From Mesotaenium endlicherianum (lineage: Eukaryota > Streptophyta > Zygnematophyceae > Zygnematales > Mesotaeniaceae), in contig WELA01009248.1 of assembly GCA_009602735.1 (NCBI GenBank), positions 62,001 through 126,000 on the forward strand: DNA of 64,000 nucleotides, read 5' to 3'. Under the pieces are notes generated by a model. That model was given only the letters and a program-made list of their open reading frames with translations, searched no databases and was not told the origin of the DNA. Below, piece by piece: positions 15,170 to 25,360 of the stretch. The position numbers and the translations under genes are program-made. Numbering within the stretch: position 1 is the first letter of the stretch; every line of letters begins with the position of its first letter.

Positions 15170-15184
15170 CTACTAAAATAATAG
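15170..15184. promoter_or_regulatory. Second CTACTA-type operator box
   Basis: CTACTA-AAA-TAATAG, one mismatch from the palindrome at 14937-14951, ends 4 bp before the receptor start codon. The two boxes are 233 bp apart and bracket the leader. The spacing would permit looping, or the site may act at the start region. Confidence 0.5.
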
Positions 15185-15188
15185 ACTA

Positions 15189-18017
15189 ATGAAGTCCAGA
15201 GCTATACTTGTACCAATTGTTTTTGCCCTGCTGGCATTGCGATCGTATTCGCAGGGCGCTTATACCATCTCGGGTAAAATTTTCGATTCGGCCCATGCCC
15301 AGCAACTGGGCGGCGCTTCAATCAGGGTAAAAGGTTCCAACCAGTTAACGGTATCTAAAGAAGACGGCAGTTTTGAATTGAAAGTTTTTCAACGCCTGCC
15401 GATTACATTGCTGGTTTCTTATGTTGGCTATCAACCGCAGGAGTTCCTGGTATCGGATAACAATGCGTCGGCCGTATCGGTTTCTTTATATGCACAGAAT
15501 CAATATGCAGGTCAGGTGATCGTTTCCGCTTCACGTGTATCGGAAAGTATCCTTAAATCGCCTGTTACCATTGAAAAGCTCGACCTGCGTGCCATCAAAG
15601 AGAGCCCGGCGCCCTCTTTCTTCGATGCGCTGGAGAATCTGAAAGGGGTGCAGATGACCACGCTGAGTATTGGTTATAAAGTACCCAATACCCGCGGGTT
15701 TGCCGGCACCACCAATTCGCGCTTTCTTCAAATGGTGGATGGTGTAGATAATATTTCTCCCGGTATCGGCGCACCGGTGGCCAATGCGGTGGGTCCTACC
15801 GAGCTGGATATCGAAAGTGTTGAATTGATTCCCGGCGCAGCCTCGGCGGTGTACGGTCTGAACGCCATCAATGGTATTTCGAACCTCAAAACCAAGAACC
15901 CTTTTCAATACCAGGGCCTGAGTGTTTATGTGAAACAAGGGGTGAATCATATAGATGGCAAGGATCTGTCGCCCTCCCTCTACCAGGAATATGCTATCCG
16001 TTATGCCAAAGCCATTAACAAACGGCTGGCATTTAAGATCAACGGATCTTATTCGCAAGGCACCGATTGGGTTGCCAACGATAGTACCGATCAGTATTAC
16101 GCGGCTGGTAATAAAACCAATGCATCGCTGGGCATTGGGAAAGCCAGCAATCCGGCTGCCGACCTGATCAACACTTATGGCGATGAATACAATAGCGATA
16201 TGAAGACCCTTACGTTACAGGGCAAGACCTATGATGTAAGCCGTACCGGTTACCGGGAGCAGGACCTTACGGATTATGCTGTAAAGAATTCCAAGATAGA
16301 TGCGGGGTTGTATTATAAGTTCAATTCCTCGCTTCAGGCTTCTTATGCGTACCGCATTGGTACTGTAACCAATAATTACCAGCGCGGCAACAGGGTGCGG
16401 CTCGATGGTGAGCAGATCCAGCAGCATGCACTGGAAGTGAAAAACAACGATTTCTTTATTAAAGCCTATTACACACAGGAGAATACCGGCGCCAATTCTT
16501 TCAATTTCCGTCCGCTGGCAGAGAACATCGATATGGCTTTTAAAAAATCGCCGCAGTGGTGGAATGATTATACCAACGGCTTTAACACTGCCTTTGCGGC
16601 TAATGGCGGCAACATAGCTGCGGCCCATACTGCTGCCCGCGCCTTTGCCGATAACGGCAGGTTCGTGCCCGGCACGGCTGCGTTCGACAGCGTGCGTAAT
16701 AAGATCATTCATACCAATAACTGGGATACCGTTGGTGCACAGTTGTTGCTGCAATCTGCTTTCTGGCATATTGAGGGGCAATACGATTGGAGCCGTTTGA
16801 TCAAAGGCATTCAACTGCTGACGGGCGGTCATTACCGCAGGTACATTGTTACGCCCGATGGCAACGAATACATCAACCCTGCCGTGCTTACCGATCCTAA
16901 AAGAGCCAACGATGATTTCTATTATTACAATTTTGGCGGCTTTGTGCAGGCTACTAAAAAAGTGCTGGACGATAAGCTGAAGCTCACCGGTTCATTACGC
17001 GTGGACAAAACCGAATATTTCGATCCGAAGATCAACCCTCGTATCGCACTGGTGTATTCTCCTGCCGAGCAGCACAATATCCGCGCTTCTTACCAGAATG
17101 GTTATCGCTTTCCCACCCTTTTCGAAGGCTTTGCCTTTGTGAACAATGGCGGTGTGCGCAGGCTGGGTGGATTAAAAGTAACGGCAGGTCCGTTGAATGT
17201 ATTCGAAAACTCATATCTGAATTCCTCCGTAACTGCGTTTAAGAATGCAGTAAATGCTGATATCAGTAATGGTGTGAGCAAGAATACAGCTATTAATAAT
17301 CAAAAAGGGTTACTGGTACAGAGTACATACGGTTATATACAGCCGGAGCACCTCAATTCTTTCGAACTGGGTTACAAAGGCGTGCTGCTTGATAACAAAC
17401 TGTTCGTTGATGCCGACTATTATTTTAACCTGTACGACAATTTTATCGGCCAACTCGATGTTACACAACCCATCAGGGGTACCATCGGTCAAACCGGTGG
17501 GTCTAACGATAGTACGGCAGCATTTGTATATGCCGGCGGTAGTTCTGTAAAAAAGTATAAAATGTGGACCAACTCCAAAAGTAAGATCAGCAACCAGGGG
17601 TTTGATATTGGTCTGAACTATAACTTTTACAGGAAATTCAATATCGGCGCCAATCTGGCCTATGCCCAGTTGGTTGAAGTGCACGCTTCCGATGCATTTA
17701 CACCTGCTTTTAATACGCCTAAATGGATGGCCAATGTATCATTCGGCAACAGGCAACTGTTTAAGAATACCGGGTTCAACCTGGTATGGCACTGGCAGGA
17801 TGCGTTTTACTGGAACAGCCCGTTAGCCAACGGCATCGTTCCGGCCTACAATACTGTTGATGCCCAGGTGAATTACCGTTTTGCGAAAGCGAATACCACA
17901 GTTAAGATAGGTGGTACCAATATCCTCAACACGTATCACACGCAGTATGTGGGCGGGCCGGCTATTGGGGGATTTTATTATATAACCCTTGTGTTTGATG
18001 CGAACAGAGGGAAATAG
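15189..18017 (+). CDS. TonB-dependent outer-membrane receptor
   Basis: 942 aa. After the signal peptide (to about residue 22, SYSQG) comes a CarboxypepD_reg-like domain (about 24-105: ISGKIFDSAHAQQLGGASI), a TonB plug (about 110-230: VIVSASRVSESILKSPVTIE, FDALENLKGVQ) and a long beta-barrel ending in an aromatic strand (GGFYYITLVFD). Such receptors import a scarce ligand across the outer membrane with energy from TonB-ExbBD. No SusD partner follows. The gene converges on the sulfate-assimilation operon and its promoter carries operator-like boxes, so a sulfur source or a cofactor is a possible ligand; this is inference. Length and domain order are normal. Confidence 0.92.
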   Translation: MKSRAILVPIVFALLALRSYSQGAYTISGKIFDSAHAQQLGGASIRVKGSNQLTVSKEDGSFELKVFQRLPITLLVSYVGYQPQEFLVSDNNASAVSVSLYAQNQYAGQVIVSASRVSESILKSPVTIEKLDLRAIKESPAPSFFDALENLKGVQMTTLSIGYKVPNTRGFAGTTNSRFLQMVDGVDNISPGIGAPVANAVGPTELDIESVELIPGAASAVYGLNAINGISNLKTKNPFQYQGLSVYVKQGVNHIDGKDLSPSLYQEYAIRYAKAINKRLAFKINGSYSQGTDWVANDSTDQYYAAGNKTNASLGIGKASNPAADLINTYGDEYNSDMKTLTLQGKTYDVSRTGYREQDLTDYAVKNSKIDAGLYYKFNSSLQASYAYRIGTVTNNYQRGNRVRLDGEQIQQHALEVKNNDFFIKAYYTQENTGANSFNFRPLAENIDMAFKKSPQWWNDYTNGFNTAFAANGGNIAAAHTAARAFADNGRFVPGTAAFDSVRNKIIHTNNWDTVGAQLLLQSAFWHIEGQYDWSRLIKGIQLLTGGHYRRYIVTPDGNEYINPAVLTDPKRANDDFYYYNFGGFVQATKKVLDDKLKLTGSLRVDKTEYFDPKINPRIALVYSPAEQHNIRASYQNGYRFPTLFEGFAFVNNGGVRRLGGLKVTAGPLNVFENSYLNSSVTAFKNAVNADISNGVSKNTAINNQKGLLVQSTYGYIQPEHLNSFELGYKGVLLDNKLFVDADYYFNLYDNFIGQLDVTQPIRGTIGQTGGSNDSTAAFVYAGGSSVKKYKMWTNSKSKISNQGFDIGLNYNFYRKFNIGANLAYAQLVEVHASDAFTPAFNTPKWMANVSFGNRQLFKNTGFNLVWHWQDAFYWNSPLANGIVPAYNTVDAQVNYRFAKANTTVKIGGTNILNTYHTQYVGGPAIGGFYYITLVFDANRGK

Positions 18018-18033
18018 GGAATAAAGAATATAA

Positions 18034-18076
18034 AAAAGAGAGGGAGTTTCAAAATCTGAAACTCCCTCTCTTTTTG
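18034..18076. terminator. Bidirectional terminator between TonB receptor and cysI
   Basis: A perfect 14-bp stem GAGAGGGAGTTTCA / TGAAACTCCCTCTC with a 5-base loop, preceded by A's and followed by five T's, so it works on both strands. It touches the cysI stop codon and lies 16 bp after the receptor stop. Confidence 0.93.
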
Positions 18077-19744
18077 TTAACTGGCTAGTTGTTTTCTAAA
18101 CACATAATCGCCGAAATGCTCATCGGCTATTTTGCCGGTTTTGTAATCGCTGAACAGGTGATCCAATTCCTGCAGGATGGCTTTTTCATTGAGGTTCTCT
18201 TTGTATTTTTTATTCAACCGCTGACCGTAGCGGTCGCCGCCAATGTGCAGGTTATAAAGACCGGGAGCGGTTCCAATGAGTCCGATCTCTGCGGCATAAG
18301 GTCTTGCGCAACCATTGGGACAACCAGTCATGCGCAAGACGATATCATCATCCGATAAACCGTATTGCTGCAAAAGCGGTTCGATCTGATCAATGAGTTG
18401 GGGCAGGTAGCGCTGGGCTTCGGCCAGTGCAAGCGGACAGGTAGGCAAAGCCACGCAGGAGATCGCATTCTTACGCAGGGCAGATGCGGCATCGGTAGCC
18501 TGGATGATACCAAATTGATTCAACAGGTCTTCCACGATCTTTTTATCACTGTCTTTGATATCGCTTAAGATCAGGTTCTGGTTGCTGGTAAAACGAAAAT
18601 TGGCTTTACCGGTTTGGGCGATCTCCAGCAATGCGGTTTTCAATGGCAGTTGCTCGGTATCGGTAACCCTTCCGTTCTCGATGAATAAAGTATAGTGCCA
18701 GTTGCTTTCATAGTCTTTGAACCAGCCATAACGGTCTTTTCTTTGTGTAAACTCGTAAGGCTTTGGATCTTCGATAGGGAAGCCGCAACGTTTTTCCAGT
18801 TCTTTGCGGAAGGCATCCACACCCATATTGTCGAGCGTGTATTTCATGCGCGCCAGTTTCCGGTCGCTCCTGTTACCATAATCGCGTTGGATAGTAAGGG
18901 TTTCATATACAGCCTTGAGGGTCTTCTCTTCGGTGTCGGTAAAACCAATAACAGTGGCCAGTCGCGCATAGGTATCGGCGTTGCCGTGCGTAGTAGATAA
19001 ACCGCCACCTACGGCAATATTGAATCCTTTCAGTTTGCCATCTTCAATAATAGCAATCAATCCCAGGTCATTGGCCAGTACATCTACATCGTTGTTGGGC
19101 GGAATACAAATGCCTATTTTGAATTTCCGGGGCAGGTAGCGATCCTGGTATAAAGGATCGGTCTCTGTATTTTCGGCAATCTTTTCTTCGTCGAGCCATA
19201 CTTCGTAAAATGCCCTTGTTTTGGGCAGTAATAGCCGGCTGATCCTGTCGGCATACGCATGAATACTTTTATGCAAAAGCGATTCGGCGGGGTGACTCGT
19301 ACAGGCCACATTCCTGTTCACATCGCCGCAAGCGGCAATGGAATCGAGTTTTACTTTGCTGAAGTTTTGATGTGTAGGCTTCACATGGTTTTTCAGGATA
19401 CCATGCAGTTGAATGGTTTGGCGGGTAGTGATCTTGATCACACCGGTAGTATATTCTCCCGCTACATGGTGTGCCGTGATCCATTGTTCAGGTGTCATGA
19501 GGCCACCTGGAATGCGCAGCCTGACCATGAAGGAATACAATTTATCCAGCTTCTTGGCGGCCCGCTCTTCGCGCAAATCGCGGTCATCCTGCAAGTACAT
19601 GCCGTGGAACTTCACCAATGCCTGATCCTGTTCGCGGATAGCGCCTGTGATCTCGTCCTGCAAACTTTCTTTCAGTGTGCCCCGCAAGCCATGGCTGGCT
19701 GTTTTGATGTGTTCAATGGCTGATAATTTTTCCTGCTTGCTCAT
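18077..19744 (-). CDS. cysI: Sulfite reductase hemoprotein subunit
   Basis: 555 aa. With CysJ it reduces sulfite to sulfide by six electrons at a coupled siroheme-[4Fe-4S] centre in the cytoplasm. The cluster cysteines are visible as CVALPTCPLA and MTGCPNGCARPY, the canonical Cx5C and Cx3C pair. Substrate-binding basic residues lie in RIPGGLMTPEQW and ITTRQTIQLHG. Full length for the family. It is the last gene of the cys operon, 18 bp after cysJ, and is followed at once by a bidirectional terminator. Demand for siroheme explains the cobA gene two positions upstream. Confidence 0.96.
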   Translation of the reverse strand: MSKQEKLSAIEHIKTASHGLRGTLKESLQDEITGAIREQDQALVKFHGMYLQDDRDLREERAAKKLDKLYSFMVRLRIPGGLMTPEQWITAHHVAGEYTTGVIKITTRQTIQLHGILKNHVKPTHQNFSKVKLDSIAACGDVNRNVACTSHPAESLLHKSIHAYADRISRLLLPKTRAFYEVWLDEEKIAENTETDPLYQDRYLPRKFKIGICIPPNNDVDVLANDLGLIAIIEDGKLKGFNIAVGGGLSTTHGNADTYARLATVIGFTDTEEKTLKAVYETLTIQRDYGNRSDRKLARMKYTLDNMGVDAFRKELEKRCGFPIEDPKPYEFTQRKDRYGWFKDYESNWHYTLFIENGRVTDTEQLPLKTALLEIAQTGKANFRFTSNQNLILSDIKDSDKKIVEDLLNQFGIIQATDAASALRKNAISCVALPTCPLALAEAQRYLPQLIDQIEPLLQQYGLSDDDIVLRMTGCPNGCARPYAAEIGLIGTAPGLYNLHIGGDRYGQRLNKKYKENLNEKAILQELDHLFSDYKTGKIADEHFGDYVFRKQLAS

Positions 19745-19762
19745 AATACCTGTTTTATAGGA

Positions 19763-21496
19763 TCAATACACGTCTTTTGCGTAGCGTCCTTCTGTTTTTA
19801 ATTGCTCGAAATATTTTGCTGCATCTTCAGCAGACAATTTTCCTTCCCGCTCAATAACGGTTAGCAGCGCGGCTTCCACCTCCTTGCTCATCGGGTCTTT
19901 CTCACCGCAGAGATAGAGATAAGCTCCGTTCTGCATCCATTCAAACAACTCTGCGCCATGTTGCAGTATCCGGTGGTGTACGAATGGTTTGTCTGCACTG
20001 TCTTTATGAAAAGCCAGGCTCACTTTGGTGAGCACATCGGTATCGAACCAGTTTTGCCATTCGGTCTGGTAAAGAAAATCGTCTGTAAAACTGCCTTCGC
20101 CAAAGAACAACCAGTTGCGTCCCGCGGCGCCTGTTGCATCGCGTTCTGCAGTGAACGACCTGAACGGCGCAATACCTGTTCCGGGTCCGATCATGATCAC
20201 ATCTTTATCTGCTGCGGGTAAGCGGAAGCGTTTGTTGGGTTGAATGAAGAAACTGATCTCATCATCTGGCTTTTTGCTTTCCAGGAATGAGGTACCCAGT
20301 CCATACTGTTTTTCTCCGTTTACCGTAAACACATCCTGCAACACAGTAATGTGCACTTCACCTTCGTGTGCGGCGGGTGAAGAAGCGATGTTATAAATGC
20401 GTGGAGCAGTGGGGGTGAGTCCGAGTACAATGGCTTCGAACTGCGTTGCATCTTTCAAAGGATATTTCTGCAACAGTTCCAGCAAACCTACCCTTGCTGC
20501 CGGGATATCCTGACCAACAATGCTTGCATATTGTTTAACAGATTTCTCCAACAGGTAAGTGATATTCAGTTTCTGTGTGAGCAGGTTTTTGATCGTAAAC
20601 GTTTCATTTTTCCAAAAAATGCTTTTTGCCGGATCTGTTTGACTGAGGGACAGGATCTCTTCCACGATCGCAGCCGGATTTTCCGGTATGATGGCAATGG
20701 AATCGCCGGGGAGATATTCTACGCCTTCTGCTGCTATTTCAATATGGTATGTTTTCTTGTCAGACTGGTTGGCATTGAGATTAATACTGGAGAGAATAGT
20801 GCCGGTATATGTTTTTTTACCGGCCGGTTTTTTCTGATCAGCAACAACCGGTGCCGCTACAATGGCCGGAGCGCCTGCATTATCGAATGATTTGAGTAAA
20901 TCTGAAAACCAGCTATGCGCGAGCTCTTCATAATCGAGGTCGCATTTTTGGAGCGGAACAATGCGGTTGCCGCCCAGCTTTTGCAACTGGCTGTCTACAT
21001 CTTCTCCTGCCTTGCAAAACTGCGGATAAGCCGTATCGCCCAGCGCCAGTACACCAAATTTCAATTGTGGTATTTTAAAACCATTGTTGTGGATATGGTC
21101 GTAAAATTTTTGTGCTGCAATAGGGGGCTCACCTTCACCCTGTGTGCTGATCACGGTAATAAAATACTCTTCTTTTGGAAGATCGGTGAGGCGATATTGG
21201 TCAAGCCCCACCAGTTTGGTTTGTATCCCATTCTTTTTTGCCTTGGCGGCAAATTCCGTGGCCAGCTTTTTAGAGTTACCGGTTTCGGTGCCATAGGTAA
21301 TGGTGATCTTCTTAGGTGTGGCCGCAGCAACACTTACAGGAGCCGCAACGGCGGTAGCAGGCTGTGGTTGTTGCCCCAGCAATGCAGACAAATAGCCGTT
21401 GATCCAAATCAGCTCCTCTTTGCTTGACTGGCTAATCAGATCTGTCAGTAATTTGAATTTAGGCCCTGTTAACATGTTTATTATCTTTTGCTGCAT
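19763..21496 (-). CDS. cysJ: Sulfite reductase flavoprotein subunit
   Basis: 577 aa diflavin reductase that passes electrons from NADPH through FAD and FMN to CysI. It has a flavodoxin domain (about 60-200: TYGTETGNSKKLA), an FAD domain (about 225-430: RIYNIASSPAAHEGEVHITV) and an NADPH domain (about 435-577: GPGTGIAPFRSF, ending in KDVY). The first 21 bases before an internal ATG at 21475 overlap the end of cobA, so either start is possible; overlap indicates translational coupling. Length is normal. Sits between cobA and cysI in the operon. Confidence 0.95.
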   Translation of the reverse strand: MQQKIINMLTGPKFKLLTDLISQSSKEELIWINGYLSALLGQQPQPATAVAAPVSVAAATPKKITITYGTETGNSKKLATEFAAKAKKNGIQTKLVGLDQYRLTDLPKEEYFITVISTQGEGEPPIAAQKFYDHIHNNGFKIPQLKFGVLALGDTAYPQFCKAGEDVDSQLQKLGGNRIVPLQKCDLDYEELAHSWFSDLLKSFDNAGAPAIVAAPVVADQKKPAGKKTYTGTILSSINLNANQSDKKTYHIEIAAEGVEYLPGDSIAIIPENPAAIVEEILSLSQTDPAKSIFWKNETFTIKNLLTQKLNITYLLEKSVKQYASIVGQDIPAARVGLLELLQKYPLKDATQFEAIVLGLTPTAPRIYNIASSPAAHEGEVHITVLQDVFTVNGEKQYGLGTSFLESKKPDDEISFFIQPNKRFRLPAADKDVIMIGPGTGIAPFRSFTAERDATGAAGRNWLFFGEGSFTDDFLYQTEWQNWFDTDVLTKVSLAFHKDSADKPFVHHRILQHGAELFEWMQNGAYLYLCGEKDPMSKEVEAALLTVIEREGKLSAEDAAKYFEQLKTEGRYAKDVY

Positions 21497-22316
21497 CGTC
21501 GTGTATGATGCTTACACGACCTGTCAGTGGTTTGAAATAATGTTCTTTGCTGTAACTGTTGGCTATCCAGGCAAACTGCTCGTGAAGCGCCACCACTTTG
21601 CCAATGATCACCAGGGAAGGCGATAAGAACGCCTTTCCTTTCAGTTGTTTTTCATAATCATACAAGCTGCAAGTGTGGATGTTTTGCAATGGCGTTGTTG
21701 CCTGTTCGGCAACTGCCAGCAATTTATCGGCGCTGATCTGGTGTTGTGTAAGTTTTTCAACAACGGTATCGAGTGTTTCGGATGACATATACCATACCAG
21801 CGTATCATTTGTTTCCGCCAGCTCTTTCCACTCTTCATCCGTTACTACATCTGATTTGTAATAAGTGAGGAAGCGAACAGAAGTGGCATATCCTCTTGCC
21901 GTAAGCGGAATACCGGCATAAGCCGATGCACCGAGTGCAGCAGTAACCCCGGGAACGATTTCATAGGGGATCTGATGGGCTACCAGTGTTTCCAGCTCAT
22001 CCAGGATATTGGAAAATATCCCGGTATCGCCGCCTTTGAGCCGAACTACCAGCTGATTACGACCAGCATGGTGTACCAATAATTCGTTGATGGTAAGTTG
22101 CGGAGTAGAGATCCCCCTGCGGCATTGTTTACCCACATATATTACTTCTGCTCCAGGCTTCACATGCGCTTTGATGATGTCTTCACTCACGAGCCTGTCG
22201 GCCAGTACCACATCTGCCTGTTGCAAAAAACGAACAGTCTTCAGGGTCACCAGTTCCGGGTCTCCCGGTCCGGCTGCCGCCAATATCACTTTGCCTATGG
22301 TGGGTTGATAGCTCAT
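21459..22316 (-). CDS. cobA: Uroporphyrinogen-III C-methyltransferase
   Basis: 285 aa from the ATG at 22316 (MSYQPTIGKV), which leaves 10 bp to cysK; an upstream ATG at 22343 would overlap cysK by 17 bp. The enzyme methylates uroporphyrinogen III twice with S-adenosylmethionine to give precorrin-2, precursor of siroheme for CysI. SAM-binding motifs are AAAGPGDPELVTLK near the N-terminus and VVRLKGGDTGIF. The fused dehydrogenase/ferrochelatase part found in enterobacterial CysG is absent, so those two steps must be encoded elsewhere. Its 3' end overlaps cysJ. Confidence 0.93.
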   Translation of the reverse strand: MSYQPTIGKVILAAAGPGDPELVTLKTVRFLQQADVVLADRLVSEDIIKAHVKPGAEVIYVGKQCRRGISTPQLTINELLVHHAGRNQLVVRLKGGDTGIFSNILDELETLVAHQIPYEIVPGVTAALGASAYAGIPLTARGYATSVRFLTYYKSDVVTDEEWKELAETNDTLVWYMSSETLDTVVEKLTQHQISADKLLAVAEQATTPLQNIHTCSLYDYEKQLKGKAFLSPSLVIIGKVVALHEQFAWIANSYSKEHYFKPLTGRVSIIHDDAAKDNKHVNRA

Positions 22317-22326
22317 ACAACTGGTT

Positions 22327-23238
22327 TTAGAACAATCCTTCAACAGAAAGATATCTTTCGCCGGTATCGTAGTTGAAGGTTAATATTTTTGATCCTTTGG
22401 GTATTTCAGAGAGTTTCTTTGCAACGCCTGCAAGCGCAGCGCCCGATGAAACACCGATGAACAATCCTTCTTCTTTCGCAGCACGCTGTGCATAACTGAA
22501 TGCTTCATCCTTACCTACGGTGATGATACCATCGAGTATATCCCTGTTCAGGATAGAAGGAATGAAGTTGGCGCCCAGGCCTTGTAAGGGGTGCGGACCA
22601 GGAGCGCCGCCACTTAATACAGGCGATAATTCCGGTTCTACTGCAAACACTTTCAGGTTAGGGAATTGTTTTTTCAACACTTCCGCTACACCGGTGATAT
22701 GACCGCCGGTTCCAACACCTGTAATGATATAGTCCAGTCCGTCGGGAAAATCTGCGAGAATTTCTTTTGCAGTCGTTCTGCGATGAACCTCTGTATTGGC
22801 AGGGTTATCGAATTGCTGCGGTACCCAGGAGTTGGGTGTTTCCGCAGCCAGCTCATTGGCTTTATCAACAGCGCCCTTCATACCTTTTTCGCGGGGCGTT
22901 AATACAAACTCTGCACCGTAGAGCGCCATCAGTCTTCTGCGCTCGATGCTCATACTCTCAGGCATTACCAGGATAATCTTGTATCCTTTCACAGCTGCTA
23001 CCAGCGCCAGGCCGATGCCGGTATTACCGCTCGTAGGTTCAATAATCACACTGTCTTTCTTGAGCAAGCCCTTGGCTTCAGCATCTTCGATCATCGCCAG
23101 GGCGATCCTGTCTTTGATGCTGGCGCCGGGGTTGTTTCTTTCCAGCTTCACCCATACTTCGTGATCATTGCCGAATAATTTATTGATCCTCACATGAGGA
23201 GTATTGCCGATCGTTTCTAAAATGTTAGCTGCTTTCAT
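22327..23238 (-). CDS. cysK: Cysteine synthase A (O-acetylserine sulfhydrylase)
   Basis: 303 aa. Pyridoxal-phosphate enzyme that replaces the acetyl group of O-acetylserine with sulfide to make cysteine. The PLP lysine lies in [14 protein letters not shown], the substrate loop is [19 protein letters not shown], and the phosphate-binding glycine loop is [11 protein letters not shown]. Full length. It follows cysE by 25 bp, so the two cysteine-forming enzymes are cotranscribed and could form the cysteine synthase complex. The C-terminus ends [11 protein letters not shown], typical of bacterial CysK. Confidence 0.95.
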   Translation of the reverse strand: MKAANILETIGNTPHVRINKLFGNDHEVWVKLERNNPGASIKDRIALAMIEDAEAKGLLKKDSVIIEPTSGNTGIGLALVAAVKGYKIILVMPESMSIERRRLMALYGAEFVLTPREKGMKGAVDKANELAAETPNSWVPQQFDNPANTEVHRRTTAKEILADFPDGLDYIITGVGTGGHITGVAEVLKKQFPNLKVFAVEPELSPVLSGGAPGPHPLQGLGANFIPSILNRDILDGIITVGKDEAFSYAQRAAKEEGLFIGVSSGAALAGVAKKLSEIPKGSKILTFNYDTGERYLSVEGLF

Positions 23239-23263
23239 GCTTTTATTTTTACAGTGTTTTGAG

Positions 23264-24097
23264 TTAAATCACAAAATTTAAAGGTTCGGGAAAAGGGTCT
23301 TTGCCTTTGATGTGTATCTCGCTTTTATGATACACTACGGAATTCGCGGGCACGCTGTGGGTGAGCCAGATATTACCGCCGATGATACTACCGCTGCCAA
23401 CAACGGTTTCACCACCCAATATGGTTGCTCCGGAATAAATGATTACATGGTCTTCAATGGAAGGATGTCTTTTCTTGTTGGCCAGTTCTTTTGCCACATT
23501 CAAAGCGCCCAATGTTACACCCTGGTAGATCTTTACATGGTTACCGATAACGGTGGTCTCTCCGATTACAATACCGGTGCCGTGATCGATGGCAAAAGAA
23601 GATCCTATTTCTGCGCCCGGGTGGATATCGATGCCTGTTTTGCTGTGCGCATATTCAGAGAGAATGCGCGGCAGGGTTTTGATGCCCTGCAGGTGCAACT
23701 GGTGTGCGATGCGATAAATAGCCGTGGCATAAAAGCCCGGGTAAGCCACCAGTACTTCTTCGATGGACTGGGCTGCCGGGTCGAACTTCAGTACTGTTTC
23801 CGCATCCAGTAACAGCGCTTCGTAGAGTTCCGGTAGTTCGTAAAAGAAATGCCCGGTGTGTTGCTTCACCAATTGCTCATCCCTGATCAATTCAAACAGG
23901 ATAGCTGAAAAAGTATTTTGCAATTCCTGGTATTCCTGCGTTAGTTTTTCGGCAGAATCATACCGGCCTTCATAAGAACCAAAAAGCAGGTTGAACAGAT
24001 CATCGGTAAAACGTTCGGCCAATTCCTTATCGGGAAACCGGCTGAAGCGCTTCCTGTTCTTGTGGAATAAATGCTGTACAAAATCCTGTTTGGTCAT
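23264..24097 (-). CDS. cysE: Serine O-acetyltransferase
   Basis: 277 aa. Transfers acetyl from acetyl-CoA to serine, making O-acetylserine for CysK. The N-terminal helical region (1-135) is followed by a left-handed hexapeptide beta-helix (about 140-250: [54 protein letters not shown]). The catalytic His/Asp pair falls in [14 protein letters not shown]. The long N-terminal part resembles the EpsC-like SAT subgroup of Bacteroidota. It lies between cysN and cysK. Feedback inhibition by cysteine is usual for the family but cannot be read from the sequence. Confidence 0.92.
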   Translation of the reverse strand: MTKQDFVQHLFHKNRKRFSRFPDKELAERFTDDLFNLLFGSYEGRYDSAEKLTQEYQELQNTFSAILFELIRDEQLVKQHTGHFFYELPELYEALLLDAETVLKFDPAAQSIEEVLVAYPGFYATAIYRIAHQLHLQGIKTLPRILSEYAHSKTGIDIHPGAEIGSSFAIDHGTGIVIGETTVIGNHVKIYQGVTLGALNVAKELANKKRHPSIEDHVIIYSGATILGGETVVGSGSIIGGNIWLTHSVPANSVVYHKSEIHIKGKDPFPEPLNFVI

Positions 24098-24108
24098 GAT
24101 GGGTTATT

Positions 24109-25350
24109 TTATTGGATCATGCATGCACCAACGGTAACATGACTGGTCTCATCTATCAATATCGCTCCTCCGTTCGTTCTTAATTTTTTATAGCTGTCAT
24201 AAGCGATGGGCGAAGCTGTTTTGATGGTAGCTTTCACCACATCGTTCAATCCTACTTTTTCGGGGAAAGCTTCCTGCTGCAATGAGTTCACATCTAGTTT
24301 GTAGGTGATCTCTTTCACCACGCTACGAACCGTTTTGCTGTTCAATTGCAGGAGGTATTTATTTCCGGGGATGAGGGGTTTGTGGTCCATCCAACACAAC
24401 AATACTTCTATCTCGTTGCCAACAGCAGGCTGGTTATCTGTTTTAACGATGATATCACCGCGGCTGATATCGATATCGTCTTCCAGGTGCAGCACAACGC
24501 TTTGCGGAGCATAAGCTTCTTTCACTTCTTTGCCGCCTACTTCAATGGCTTTGATAGCAGAAGTGGTGCCGGAAGGTAAAACGGTTACTTTATCGCCCTT
24601 GGCGTAAACACCGCTGCTGATCTTTCCTGCATAGCCACGGTAATCGTGCAGTGCATCGGTTTGAGGACGGATCACGAATTGTACGGGGAATCGTGCATCG
24701 GTATGGTTGATATCGTTCTCTACCTGTACATTTTCCAGAATATGTAAAAGAGATGCTCCTTCATACCAGGGGAAGTCTTCACTTTTCTCTACAATATTGG
24801 CGCCGTTGATGGCGCTGATGGGAATATACGTAACATCGTTCAGGCCCAATGTTTTGGCTACTTCTGCGTAATCGATCACAATGTTATTGTACACATCCTG
24901 GGAATTGTTTACCAGGTCCATTTTGTTCACTGCCACCACCACATGGGGTATGTTAAGCAAAGAAGCGATGATGGAATGGCGGCGGGTTTGCTCTACCACA
25001 CCATTGCGGGCATCGATGAGAATGATGGCCAGGTCGGCATTGGAAGCGCCTGTTACCATGTTCCGGGTGTACTGGATATGGCCGGGCGCATCGGCGATGA
25101 TGAACTTGCGTTTGGGTGTGGCGAAATATTTATACGCCACATCAATGGTAATACCCTGCTCTCTTTCGGCGCGCAGGCCATCGGTCAGCAAAGCCAGGTC
25201 TATCTCTCCATCGGCTTTGTTCTTGCTTTGCTTTTCAATGGCTTCGAGCTGGTCAATCATGATCGATTTGCTGTCATATAATAAACGGCCTATCAATGTG
25301 CTTTTACCGTCGTCTACACTGCCTGCAGTTATAAATCTTAATAAGTCCAT
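24109..25350 (-). CDS. cysN: Sulfate adenylyltransferase subunit 1 (GTPase)
   Basis: 413 aa from the ATG at 25350 (MDLLRFITAGSV), 10 bp after cysD; an upstream ATG at 25374 overlaps cysD. This EF-Tu-like GTPase drives CysD to form adenylyl sulfate from sulfate and ATP. G-motifs are GSVDDGKST (G1), DAPGHIQY (G3) and NKMD (G4), followed by two beta-barrel domains. There is no fused APS kinase domain (CysC). That agrees with a pathway that reduces APS directly, as the CysH cysteines also indicate. Confidence 0.95.
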   Translation of the reverse strand: MDLLRFITAGSVDDGKSTLIGRLLYDSKSIMIDQLEAIEKQSKNKADGEIDLALLTDGLRAEREQGITIDVAYKYFATPKRKFIIADAPGHIQYTRNMVTGASNADLAIILIDARNGVVEQTRRHSIIASLLNIPHVVVAVNKMDLVNNSQDVYNNIVIDYAEVAKTLGLNDVTYIPISAINGANIVEKSEDFPWYEGASLLHILENVQVENDINHTDARFPVQFVIRPQTDALHDYRGYAGKISSGVYAKGDKVTVLPSGTTSAIKAIEVGGKEVKEAYAPQSVVLHLEDDIDISRGDIIVKTDNQPAVGNEIEVLLCWMDHKPLIPGNKYLLQLNSKTVRSVVKEITYKLDVNSLQQEAFPEKVGLNDVVKATIKTASPIAYDSYKKLRTNGGAILIDETSHVTVGACMIQ

Positions 25351-25360
25351 GTGTTTGTTT

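Noticed and set aside
14968-15188. SAM, TPP or cobalamin riboswitch in the TonB leader
   Set aside because: None of the conserved core motifs of these classes is visible; only general helices and an upstream ORF.
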